Shown in pieces: positions 7,250 to 14,441 of a stretch of 35,054 nt of DNA. The notes beneath the pieces are model-generated. The model was not told the origin of the DNA and did no database searches. It saw only the letters and a list, made by a program, of their open reading frames with translations. The stretch comes from Planctomycetota bacterium (GTDB lineage: Bacteria > Planctomycetota > Planctomycetia > Pirellulales > Pirellulaceae): positions 1-35,054 of the forward strand of contig JAPLNJ010001159.1 in assembly GCA_026692885.1 (NCBI GenBank), written 5' to 3'. The position numbers were made by a program, and so were the translations under genes. Position 1 is the first letter of the stretch. Each line of letters opens with the position of its first letter.

Positions 7250-9012
7250 GGCCTGGTGGCTCCGCTGATTCGTGGCGATCTGGTTACAACCGGCGGATCA
7301 ATAAGTGTCGCAACCATAGTAGACGGCACACTCCGTGTGCCGATTTCCGCACACGGAGTGTGCGGACTACTTTGAATAACCCCTTGGACGCGAGGCTCCG
7401 CCTCGCAGGCAGGCCGGCAGAGCCGGCAAGGCAGTGCGTTCCCAGGCAGAGCCTGGGAACGAGGAACCGGGCCGGCCGTCACGTCCGGGGCACGGCGGTC
7501 CAGCGATTGCACTATTTTTTCGATCGTCGGCTCCATCCGCCGCAGGAAGAAATTCGGATACAGACCGATCCACAGGCAGATTGCGACGATGGGCGCCAAG
7601 GCCAAGATTTCGCGAGTTCCCAGGTCCGACACGGGGGCTGCCCCGTGTTCCGGCTCGCGCAGCGGGCCGAAGAAAACACGCTGAACCAGCCACAGCATGT
7701 AGTAAGCACCCAGGATGATTCCCACCGCGGCCAACACGGCATAGAGCGGTCGGACCTGGAACATACCGACCAACACCAGGAACTCGCCGATGAAGCCGTT
7801 CAAACCCGGCAGGCCGATGCTTGATAACGTGACCACCACGAAGAAGAACGTCAGCACGGGGAGTCGTCGCGCCAGGCCACCGAGCGCGACAATGTCCCGC
7901 GTGTGGTACCGCTCGTACAGCATCCCCACCAAAGCGAACAAGGCGCCCGTAGACAGGCCGTGGTTCACCATCTGCAACAGCCCGCCCGTGATGCCGATCG
8001 TGTTCAGCGCGAACAGTCCCAGCACGCAGAAGCCCAAGTGGCTGACACTGGAATAGGCGATCAGCCGTTTGATGTCGGCCTGGGCCAGCGCTACCAGCGC
8101 ACCGTACAGAATGCCGATCACCGCCAAGACGCAGACGAACCCCAGAAAGACTCGTGACGCATCCGGAAACATCGCCAAGCTGAATCGCAGGAATCCGTAC
8201 GTGCCGATTTTCAGCAGCACGCCTGCCAGCATCACACTGCCCGCCGTGGGGGCTTCGACGTGCGCCAAGGGCAGCCAGGTGTGGAAGGGAAACAACGGCA
8301 CCTTGATGGCAAAACCGGCCATCAGGGCCAAGAACAACCACCCTTGCTCCCGGAGCGTGAAGACCAAGGCCCCCTCGTTCACGGCTTGGGTGAGCGTCAC
8401 AATGTCGAAGGTCAGCGCCGGCTTCCCCTGCCAGGACAACTGGTCATAAGCGCTACTGACGATGTAGATCAAGCCGAGGAAGGTCAGCACGCTGCCGGTC
8501 AACGTGAAGATGAAGAACTTGCGTGCTGCCAGTTGGCGTTCCGGACCGCCCCAGATACCGATCAGGAAGAACAGTGGGATCAGCGTGAACTCGAAGAAGA
8601 TGTAGAACAGCATCAGGTCCTGGGCCGTGAATACGCCCAGCATGCCCGTCTCCAACAGCAACAGCAGTGCGTAGTAGCCGCGGCGTTGCTCCTGGATGGC
8701 TTCCCACGAAACCAGTACCGCGGTGACCGACAGCAGCGCCGTCAGCACAAACAGCCACAGCGAAATGCCGTCCAGGCCCAGGTGGAACCGGATGTTCACG
8801 CCCGGCAGCCATTCCCAGTTCGCCCGCTCGTCCATCTGGACGGAGGCACTGGCGGGATCGAACCCGGCCACCAGCAGCACGCTGCCCGCCAGACTGATCA
8901 GGCTGGAGACGATCGCAATATTTCGCGACGCCCGCAGGCCCGGCACCGCCGCGGCGAGCAGGGCAGCCAGCAACGGCTGTAAAACGACGAACAGTAAGAG
9001 GAGCGACAACAT
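7246..9012 (-). CDS. nuoM: NADH-quinone oxidoreductase subunit M
   Basis: A 588-residue antiporter-like subunit of the complex I membrane arm. It shows the helix-5 glutamate Glu141 (LFYIFFEFTLIPLFFLIG), Lys237 in MAGFAIKVPLFPFHTWLP, Lys268 (VLLKIGTYGF) and the long series of hydrophobic helices usual for NuoM. The start at MLSLLLLFVV is chosen because the 19 in-frame residues upstream are charged and non-family. The usual end of NuoM would be near residue 510-517 (FFLRRMEPTIEKIVQSL). Here about 71 further residues (RSQALPGN to GATRP) are translated from palindromic repeats at 7290-7460, so the tail is a repeat-derived addition. The stop overlaps the nuoN start (ATGA, 7246-7249). A 78-bp gap separates it from nuoL. 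Confidence 0.96.
   Translation of the reverse strand: MLSLLLLFVVLQPLLAALLAAAVPGLRASRNIAIVSSLISLAGSVLLVAGFDPASASVQMDERANWEWLPGVNIRFHLGLDGISLWLFVLTALLSVTAVLVSWEAIQEQRRGYYALLLLLETGMLGVFTAQDLMLFYIFFEFTLIPLFFLIGIWGGPERQLAARKFFIFTLTGSVLTFLGLIYIVSSAYDQLSWQGKPALTFDIVTLTQAVNEGALVFTLREQGWLFLALMAGFAIKVPLFPFHTWLPLAHVEAPTAGSVMLAGVLLKIGTYGFLRFSLAMFPDASRVFLGFVCVLAVIGILYGALVALAQADIKRLIAYSSVSHLGFCVLGLFALNTIGITGGLLQMVNHGLSTGALFALVGMLYERYHTRDIVALGGLARRLPVLTFFFVVVTLSSIGLPGLNGFIGEFLVLVGMFQVRPLYAVLAAVGIILGAYYMLWLVQRVFFGPLREPEHGAAPVSDLGTREILALAPIVAICLWIGLYPNFFLRRMEPTIEKIVQSLDRRAPDVTAGPVPRSQALPGNALPCRLCRPACEAEPRVQGVIQSSPHTPCAEIGTRSVPSTMVATLIDPPVVTRSPRISGATRP
7290..7377. repeat. Palindromic element, family A copy 1 (inside nuoM 3' end)
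   Basis: It begins CCGGCGGATCAATAAGTGTCG, shared with the copy at 31862-31976. It then holds a cruciform made of two hairpins, 7324-7340 (GGCACAC/GTGTGCC) and 7347-7365 (CCGCACAC/GTGTGCGG), within outer arms AGTAG...CTACT, and ends CTACTTTGAA like copy 3. The far terminal inverted repeat is not present, so this copy is 3'-incomplete or joined to the next repeat. It is translated as part of the NuoM tail. Confidence 0.75.
7390..7460. repeat. Cluster of three short hairpins within nuoM 3' end
   Basis: Perfect short palindromes lie side by side: 7390-7406 (GCGAGGC TCC GCCTCGC), 7413-7427 (GCCGGC AGA GCCGGC) and 7438-7460 (GTTCCCAGGC AGA GCCTGGGAAC). The arrangement is typical of REP-like clusters. 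All are in frame with and translated by nuoM. Confidence 0.8.
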
Positions 9013-9090
9013 GAGTCTTTCGTTTTCAGAACCTGCGCGCTGGCCTACCTTCGCGTGCCCCGACGACACGCGCGAACGGCGGAGCGCAAA

Positions 9091-11079
9091 TTACCTACTG
9101 AACCACAATCCGAACAACAGCATCAGGACCAACCCCAGCAGCATGCTGAGCGCGTAGAACTGGATTAAACCGTTCTGCAAGGGACGCACACAAGCTCTGG
9201 CAATCCGCGCCGGGAGCCCCGCCACCAACCGCACCAAGCCATCTACCAATTCATAGTCCACGGACTTACACAGATCGGCCAAACCGATCAGCGGCGAGAG
9301 GATCAAACCCTGGTAGATCTCGTCGAGCCAGAACTTGTGGAAGGACAGGTTGTACGCGAGGCGGAACTGCCTGGCAAGCTTCTCCGGCAGTGTGCTGATG
9401 CCGCCGTAGAAGAACCACGCCAGAGCGACACCGGCCAGCGCGATCAACGACGAGTTGACCATCAGCCCCAGATTGTGCCCCTCCGGCTCCGCCCCCAATG
9501 CCGCCCAGCCGGGCGTCTGCTCCAGGAAATGCCCCAGGGCGCCGGTCGGCCCGAGGCACAGTCCCAGGAACAAGGCGAACACCGCCAAGACCGCCAGCGG
9601 CAAAACCATCACGGGCGGCGATTCGTGCGCGTGATGACCGGCCTCTTCCGGGATTCGCTCGTCGCCCCAGAACGTCTTGAAGAACGCGCGGAACGTGTAG
9701 AACGCAGTCAGGAAGGCGGTGACCAACCCCACGACCAACAACACGGAGAAGATCCCACCGGCATACCCTCCGTGGGCACGCTCGGCGACGGCGGCCAGGA
9801 TCGCGTCCTTGCTCCAAAATCCGGACAACAGCGGGAGCCCCGACAGAGCCGCTGCACCGCAGAGAAATGTGATACAGGTAATCGGCAGGCGCCGCCGCAA
9901 GCCGCTGAAGCGCCGGATGTCGATCACGTTGCCCATGGCGTGCATGACGCTGCCGGCCCCCAGGAACAAGAGGGCCTTGAAGAAGGCGTGCGTGAACACG
10001 TGGAAGATGCCCGCCGTGACCCCCAGCAAGCTCCCGCAGCCCAACGCCAGAAACATATAGCCGAGTTGACTGACCGTCGAGTAGGCCAAGATGCGTTTGA
10101 GGTCGACTTGGGTCAGGGCGATCAGGGCAGCCAGCAGCGCGGTCGTCCCGCCGATCACCGCCACCACCACCTGCGCCTCCGGAGCCGCGGCGAACAAGGG
10201 TGTAAAACGTGCGACCATGTAGACGCCCGCCGTAACCATCGTGGCGGCATGAATCAAGGCGCTGACCGGCGTGGGACCTTCCATCGCGTCCGGCAACCAC
10301 ACGTGCAATGGAAACTGAGCGCTTTTGCCCACGGCGCCGCAAAACAGCAACAGGCAAATGCCCACCATCGCGGCCGATGAGATCTCGGAAACGTGGGCAA
10401 ATGCATGGTCATAGTCCAACACGGTCGTGCCCGGCGCAGGGCTGAAACCCTTGACACTGATCCACAGCAACAGGATGCCCAGGGCGAAACCGAAATCACC
10501 GATCCGGTTGACCAGGAACGCTTTCTTCGCTGCTGCCGCCGCCGCGGGGCGCTGATACCAGAAGCCGATCAACAGATAGCTGCACAAGCCGACCGCTTCC
10601 CAAAACACGTACAACAACAGGAAGTTCGACGACAACACCAGCATGGTCATCGAGAACAGAAAGAAGGCGACATAGGTAAAGAACCGCCAGTACCCCGGAT
10701 CGTGATGCAGATACCCGACGGAGTAGATCACAATCAGCGTCCCGACAAAGGTCACCATCACCAGCATCAGCGCGGTCAGCGGATCGACGCGTAAGGTGAC
10801 CGGTATCGCGAACTCGCCGACCGTGATCCAGCGATAGGTCACGGCGGTGTCAAACTGACCGTGCCTGGAGACCGGCGTGTCGTGGGTGGGCGTCTGCAAG
10901 CCGACCAGGGTCACCAGCAGTCCGATGGCGAGTACGGCGGCTCCGCCCGCCCCCAAGACGCACGGCCAATGGCTCCGCTGGCGCAACACGCGGGGGCCGA
11001 GTACGGCCGTGATCACAGTGGCCACGAGCGGCAGCAGCGGAATTAGCCAGACGTGTTGTACGAGCCAATGTTCAGACAT
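9091..11079 (-). CDS. nuoL: NADH-quinone oxidoreductase subunit L
   Basis: A 662-residue distal antiporter-like proton-pumping subunit of complex I. Visible signatures are Glu161 ([19 protein letters not shown]), Lys252 ([24 protein letters not shown], split here as [14 protein letters not shown] and [10 protein letters not shown]), His277 ([16 protein letters not shown]), and a C-terminal lateral-helix region ([21 protein letters not shown]). The start MSEHWLVQ is chosen because it overlaps the nuoK stop by 8 bp, whereas the upstream extension is the antisense-like alternative frame of the nuoK tail. Length fits the family. It follows nuoK and precedes nuoM in the usual order. Confidence 0.96.
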   Translation of the reverse strand: MSEHWLVQHVWLIPLLPLVATVITAVLGPRVLRQRSHWPCVLGAGGAAVLAIGLLVTLVGLQTPTHDTPVSRHGQFDTAVTYRWITVGEFAIPVTLRVDPLTALMLVMVTFVGTLIVIYSVGYLHHDPGYWRFFTYVAFFLFSMTMLVLSSNFLLLYVFWEAVGLCSYLLIGFWYQRPAAAAAAKKAFLVNRIGDFGFALGILLLWISVKGFSPAPGTTVLDYDHAFAHVSEISSAAMVGICLLLFCGAVGKSAQFPLHVWLPDAMEGPTPVSALIHAATMVTAGVYMVARFTPLFAAAPEAQVVVAVIGGTTALLAALIALTQVDLKRILAYSTVSQLGYMFLALGCGSLLGVTAGIFHVFTHAFFKALLFLGAGSVMHAMGNVIDIRRFSGLRRRLPITCITFLCGAAALSGLPLLSGFWSKDAILAAVAERAHGGYAGGIFSVLLVVGLVTAFLTAFYTFRAFFKTFWGDERIPEEAGHHAHESPPVMVLPLAVLAVFALFLGLCLGPTGALGHFLEQTPGWAALGAEPEGHNLGLMVNSSLIALAGVALAWFFYGGISTLPEKLARQFRLAYNLSFHKFWLDEIYQGLILSPLIGLADLCKSVDYELVDGLVRLVAGLPARIARACVRPLQNGLIQFYALSMLLGLVLMLLFGLWFSR

Positions 11080-11506
11080 GGGCAGCTTCTTCTTCCTCTT
11101 CCTCCGCGTGCTTCGGTGCGATGCCGGCCGGGGACAACTTGGGCCAACTCGTCGGCAGTTTCTCACCGGGCGAGGTCGTTTCGGTCTCGGGCGCCACCGG
11201 CGGCAGTCCCGGCTCGCGCAGGGCCTGCCAGACACTCGCGTCCAGCGTGCCCGTCCGGCGGTACAGACTCAGCACCAACGCCAAAGCAATCGCCGCCTCA
11301 GCCGCTGCCACCGCCAACACGAAGATGGCGAACACCGGTCCGTGCCAGTTGGCCCAGGCGTGGCCGAAAGCCACCAGGTTCAGCGTCACGCCCTGCAGCA
11401 TCATCTCGGCGCACAGAAACATCACGATCATATTGCGGCGGGTCAGGAAACCCAACGCACCGATCGCAAACAAGATCGCGGACACGATCAGGTAATTAGT
11501 TAACAT
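11072..11506 (-). CDS. nuoK: NADH-quinone oxidoreductase subunit K, extended tail
   Basis: A 144-residue version of the small three-helix NuoK, which is usually about 100 residues. The core holds both conserved membrane glutamates, Glu34 (MFLCAEMMLQGVTLNLVAF) and Glu70 (VLAVAAAEAAIALALVL), which belong to the proton path between NuoA/J/H and the antiporter subunits. After the third helix (SLYRRTGTLD) comes a tail of about 50 residues, proline-rich and then strongly acidic with six consecutive glutamates ([12 protein letters not shown]), expected in the cytoplasm or periplasm at the membrane face. The last 8 bp overlap the nuoL start, so the tail length is coupled to nuoL expression. The glutamate run comes from a GAA/GAG-rich stretch near 11085-11105 and could vary by slippage. 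Confidence 0.94.
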   Translation of the reverse strand: MLTNYLIVSAILFAIGALGFLTRRNMIVMFLCAEMMLQGVTLNLVAFGHAWANWHGPVFAIFVLAVAAAEAAIALALVLSLYRRTGTLDASVWQALREPGLPPVAPETETTSPGEKLPTSWPKLSPAGIAPKHAEEEEEEAAHV

Positions 11507-11721
11507 CAGGTGTTTGCTTAACTCGATCCAATAGGAATTTGTAATGCTGGCGAGTCTGGGATGGTTGCGATGAAGGGCGCCCTAATCTTTCACCCTAATC
11601 TTTCACCCTAATCTTTCACCGGCTGCATGGGAATGGAGGGAAAGATTAGGGCGAAAGATTAGGGTTCCGGCGCAGCCGGATAAGTTTACTTTCCACGCCA
11701 AGGCAACCGCCCTCGCTTGTC
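11507..11721. other. nuoJ-nuoK spacer filled by repeats
   Basis: This 215-bp gap within the operon has no gene. Its centre (11580-11664) is a tandem and inverted repeat cluster. The part next to nuoJ (11700-11721) is GC-rich and contains nothing else recognised. Confidence 0.7.
11580..11664. repeat. CCCTAATCTTTCA tandem/inverted repeat
   Basis: CCCTAATCTTTCA occurs three times in perfect tandem (11580-11592, 11593-11605, 11606-11618). Two inverse units, GAAAGATTAGGG (11640-11651) and CGAAAGATTAGGG (11652-11664), follow after a 21-bp spacer. The transcript can fold into a long stem. A second short inverted pair, CCGGCTGC (11619-11626) and GCAGCCGG (11672-11679), brackets the right half. Confidence 0.85.
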
Positions 11722-12495
11722 CTACGATATATCAGGAGGCTGACGTCCCCCGCTCGCCAGCCCGCCCGACGATTGGGGCGCCCGACGGGCGGCGATCACG
11801 ATCGCGCCGACCATGGCCACCAACAGCAGCGTACCGGCAAGTTCGATGCTCAGCCAGTGCTCGGTGTACAACACGCGACCGAGCGCGGCGACATGCGACG
11901 CCGCGGGGCGCGCGTCCCACTCCTCCCAAGCGGCGATCCCCGGAGCGTCTGCCGGCGCGGGCCGTACCGGATGCTCGCCGTGATAGGTGAACACGATGGT
12001 CGTCAGCAGAATCGCCAGCAAGGCGAAGCTGCCGGCGGTTGCCAACTCGGGTTCGCGGGCGAAGCGGTCATGTTGAGCCACGCCTTGCTGCTGCGTCAGC
12101 ATGATGACAAACACGAACATCACCACAATCGCTCCGGCATACACGATCACGTTGGCGGCAGCCAGGAAGGAGGCATGCTCCAACAAGAACAGACCCGCCG
12201 TGCCGATCACCACGCTGACGAACCACAACGCGCTGTGCAACGGACTGCGCTGGGTGACCGTCAAGACGGCGCCCACCACCGTCACGGTAGCGAGCACGTA
12301 GAAGGCCACCTCCTGCGAAATCTCGACATCCTGGAAGCAACGGCCCCAGATGGCCCACAACAGACTTAAGGCGGCCAAACTGGGAGCCAGGCCCAAGACC
12401 AGCCGCCCCTGCTGACCACGAGGCAGAAGCAGATACACACCCACACCTCCCAGCGTGGCGAAGGCCAGAATCAGGATCTGCATGGTACCGCTCAT
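11722..12495 (-). CDS. nuoJ: NADH-quinone oxidoreductase subunit J
   Basis: A 257-residue membrane subunit of complex I. The N-terminus has two extra hydrophobic segments (ILILAFATLGGVGVYLLL; APSLAALSLLWAIWG) before the standard core (VAFYVLATVTVVGAVLTV, SPLHSALWFV, VIVYAGAIVVMFVFVIML). It ends with IELAGTLLLVAMVGAIVIA, the usual last helix. The start at MSGTMQIL overlaps the nuoI stop as ATGA (12492-12495), so the longer upstream frame is rejected. The final residues GGLASGGRQPPDIS are unlike the family. They come from a GC-rich GACGTC-centred stretch resembling repeat DNA common in planctomycetes, so the tail may be repeat-derived. Confidence 0.94.
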   Translation of the reverse strand: MSGTMQILILAFATLGGVGVYLLLPRGQQGRLVLGLAPSLAALSLLWAIWGRCFQDVEISQEVAFYVLATVTVVGAVLTVTQRSPLHSALWFVSVVIGTAGLFLLEHASFLAAANVIVYAGAIVVMFVFVIMLTQQQGVAQHDRFAREPELATAGSFALLAILLTTIVFTYHGEHPVRPAPADAPGIAAWEEWDARPAASHVAALGRVLYTEHWLSIELAGTLLLVAMVGAIVIAARRAPQSSGGLASGGRQPPDIS

Positions 12496-13055
12496 GCGTG
12501 GTGCTCCGAGGCGGCGGGCAACCCCCGCTGCAACTGGACACCGTCCGTCCGCATCGGCTCTTGATCCTTGGTCAGGTCGTACACCGCCAACAGCTTTTCT
12601 TTGTCGTAGATCAGCTCCTCGCGGGATCGGCCGGTCAGGTCGTAAAGACTTGTCAATTCGATGGCATCCACCGGGCAGGCCTCTTCGCACATCCCGCAGT
12701 AAATGCACCGCAACTCGTCAATCACGAAACTCTGCGGGTACTTCTCGCGATCGGACCAGGGTGACGCCTCGGCGACGATGTCGATGCAGTGAGCCGGGCA
12801 GGCCGTGGCGCACAGGAAACAGGCCACGCACTTAACGCGTCCCTGGGCGTCGCGGTTCAGGCGGTGGACGCCGCGATAGTTCCGGCGATCTTCCGGCACA
12901 TGCGGCTGCTCCGGATACTGGATCGTCATCTTCTTGGTCGGGAAGTGTTTGCCGGTGGTCCACAGACCGGCGAGCACGGACGGCACGTAGGTCCTTTCGA
13001 GCCAGCTCAAGGGCGGCTCATTGACCCAGGTAATGTTGGGATCATCGGGTTTCAT
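12492..13055 (-). CDS. nuoI: NADH-quinone oxidoreductase subunit I
   Basis: A 187-residue 2x[4Fe-4S] ferredoxin-type subunit of the peripheral arm, carrying clusters N6a and N6b that pass electrons towards NuoB. The two motifs are CVACFLCATACP (Cys76, 79, 82, 86) and CIYCGMCEEACP (Cys117, 120, 123, 127), both complete. The N-terminal amphipathic helix region (LAGLWTTGKHFPTKKMTIQYPE) matches the family, as does RRNYRGVHRLNRD before the first cluster. The stop overlaps the nuoJ start. The 118-bp gap upstream to nuoH contains a palindromic repeat. Confidence 0.97.
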   Translation of the reverse strand: MKPDDPNITWVNEPPLSWLERTYVPSVLAGLWTTGKHFPTKKMTIQYPEQPHVPEDRRNYRGVHRLNRDAQGRVKCVACFLCATACPAHCIDIVAEASPWSDREKYPQSFVIDELRCIYCGMCEEACPVDAIELTSLYDLTGRSREELIYDKEKLLAVYDLTKDQEPMRTDGVQLQRGLPAASEHHA

Positions 13056-13116
13056 GTTGTGCCTGACGTAGTTTCTATCCGGTTCTCAAGCCGGAGCTTG
13101 GGAAGCAGAAAACCTG

Positions 13117-13164
13117 CCCCTCACCCCCGCCCCCTCTCCCCGGAGTACCGGGGCGAGGGGAGAT
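13117..13164. repeat. Palindromic repeat, family B copy 1 (nuoH-nuoI gap)
   Basis: The core CTCTCCCCGGAGTACCGGGG is followed by CGAGGGGAGAT and preceded by CCCCTCACCCCCG. The reverse complement at 34935-34978 is nearly identical over about 44 bp. CCCCGG-AGTA-CCGGGG forms the hairpin centre. It sits in the spacer between nuoH and nuoI. Confidence 0.85.
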
Positions 13165-13173
13165 GACTTACCA

Positions 13174-14217
13174 CTAACTCCCAGAGCGTATCCAGTGCAC
13201 CACCACCGCCGTGATCAGCAGATTGGCCAGTCCCAGCGGAATCATCACTCGCCACGCCAGCGACATCAACTGGTCGTAGCGGAACCGCGGCAGGGTCCAC
13301 CGAATCCACATGATCAAAAGGATCACCAGGAACGTCTTGACCATCATGACCAGCATTTTGGCGATCAGCACCCCGAGACTCGCCCAGGCACCGGCCGGCT
13401 GTGCCGCGCCGAGCACCCACGGCAGGTCCCAGCCGCCGAAGAACAGGATTACGGTCATCAGGCTGATGACGACCAGGTGCGTGTACTCGCCGAAGAAGAA
13501 CAGCGCCCATTTCATGGAGCTGTACTCGGTGTGGTATCCGCCCACGAGTTCCTGTTCGCACTCCGGCAGATCAAAGGGCGTCCGGTTGGCCTCGGCCAAC
13601 GCGCTGACAAAAAACAGCAGGAAACCCAGCGGCTGGTAGAAGATGAACCAGACGTGATCGGCCTGGGCATCGACAATCTTCTCCATGTTCAACGAGCTGG
13701 CGAGCAGCACCACGCCGAGCACGGACATCCCCAGTGGGATTTCGTAGCTGAGCACCTGGGCGCTCGATCGCATCGCCCCAAAGAAGCTGTACTTACTGTT
13801 GGAAGCCCAGCCACCCAGGATCACGGCGTACACGGTCAGGCTCCCCACGGCGAAGATGTACAGGATGCCGATGTCCACGCCGGGAGCGATCACAAACTGA
13901 AGACTCGCTGGGTCGTGCGGATTGGTCGGCCCGAAGGGAATGACGGCCAAGGAGATGGTTGTGGTGAAGAGGGCGATTCCCGGAGCGAGGAAGTACAGGG
14001 CCTTATTCACGCCGGCGGGCAGGATTTCCTCCTTGAGCACCAGTTTCACACCGTCGGCCAACGGTTGCAACAGCCCCTGCCAACCGACCCGATTCGGCCC
14101 GACCCGATTCTGCACGAACGCCGCGACCTTACGTTCCACGTAGATCAGGTACGCCACGGTGCCTTGTTGCACCGCGATGACGATCAGGATTTTCAGCAAC
14201 AGTAACGCAAAAGCCAC
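13174..14217 (-). CDS. nuoH: NADH-quinone oxidoreductase subunit H
   Basis: A 347-residue membrane subunit at the junction of the two complex I arms, forming part of the quinone channel. Conserved stretches are YVERKVAAFVQNRVGPNRVG (about 26-44), LLQPLADGVKLVLKEE (49-64), GGWASNSKYSFFGAMRSSAQ and ALAEANRTPFDLPECEQELV followed by GGYHTEYSSMKWALFF. All are intact, so the protein should be functional. The start is a GTG at 14217; no upstream in-frame alternative fits the family. A repeat element and about 225 bp separate it from nuoG upstream, and 118 bp from nuoI downstream. Confidence 0.97.
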   Translation of the reverse strand: MAFALLLLKILIVIAVQQGTVAYLIYVERKVAAFVQNRVGPNRVGWQGLLQPLADGVKLVLKEEILPAGVNKALYFLAPGIALFTTTISLAVIPFGPTNPHDPASLQFVIAPGVDIGILYIFAVGSLTVYAVILGGWASNSKYSFFGAMRSSAQVLSYEIPLGMSVLGVVLLASSLNMEKIVDAQADHVWFIFYQPLGFLLFFVSALAEANRTPFDLPECEQELVGGYHTEYSSMKWALFFFGEYTHLVVISLMTVILFFGGWDLPWVLGAAQPAGAWASLGVLIAKMLVMMVKTFLVILLIMWIRWTLPRFRYDQLMSLAWRVMIPLGLANLLITAVVVHWIRSGS

Positions 14218-14264
14218 GGCTTACCTCACGCTCACGAGAATCGACAGCCACCGGTTCGTCGTGC

Positions 14265-14405
14265 GGGCTTCCGCCCAATGCCACTTACTTTGTAGCGGCA
14301 CGGCGCGAGCCGTCCGATATTTCGGAAAACCGGGCGGCTTGCGCCGCTCCGCTAACAAAAAACGCCCCCAATGGTCCCAAAGTAAGTGGCATTGGGCTTC
14401 CGCCC
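14265..14405. mobile_element. Nested palindromic element with 12-bp flanking duplications (nuoG-nuoH gap)
   Basis: Terminal inverted repeats AATGCCACTTACTTTG (14277-14292) and CAAAGTAAGTGGCATT (14378-14393) match perfectly over 16 bp. They are flanked by an identical 12-bp direct repeat GGGCTTCCGCCC (14265-14276 and 14394-14405), which looks like a target-site duplication. Removing element plus one repeat restores GCGGGCTTCCGCCCGC, itself a hairpin. Inside lies a second palindrome with arms beginning TAGCGGCACGGCGCGAGCCG and ending CTCCGCTA, so one repeat appears nested in another. There is no transposase; it would be a non-autonomous MITE-like element. Confidence 0.75.
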
Positions 14406-14441
14406 GCTCGTTGGACCGCCAATTCACTCGGGTCGATGAGT

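Noticed and set aside
9013..9069. Upstream start for nuoM
   Set aside because: The extra 19 residues are polar and unlike NuoM, while MLSLLLLF fits the family start.
11580..11664. CRISPR-like or iteron array
   Set aside because: The 13-bp units abut with no spacer, the cluster is short and there are inverse units; no replication gene is nearby.
13195..14205. Long plus-strand open frame opposite nuoH
   Set aside because: It is antisense to a fully conserved NuoH and the translation is His/Gln-rich without any recognisable motif.
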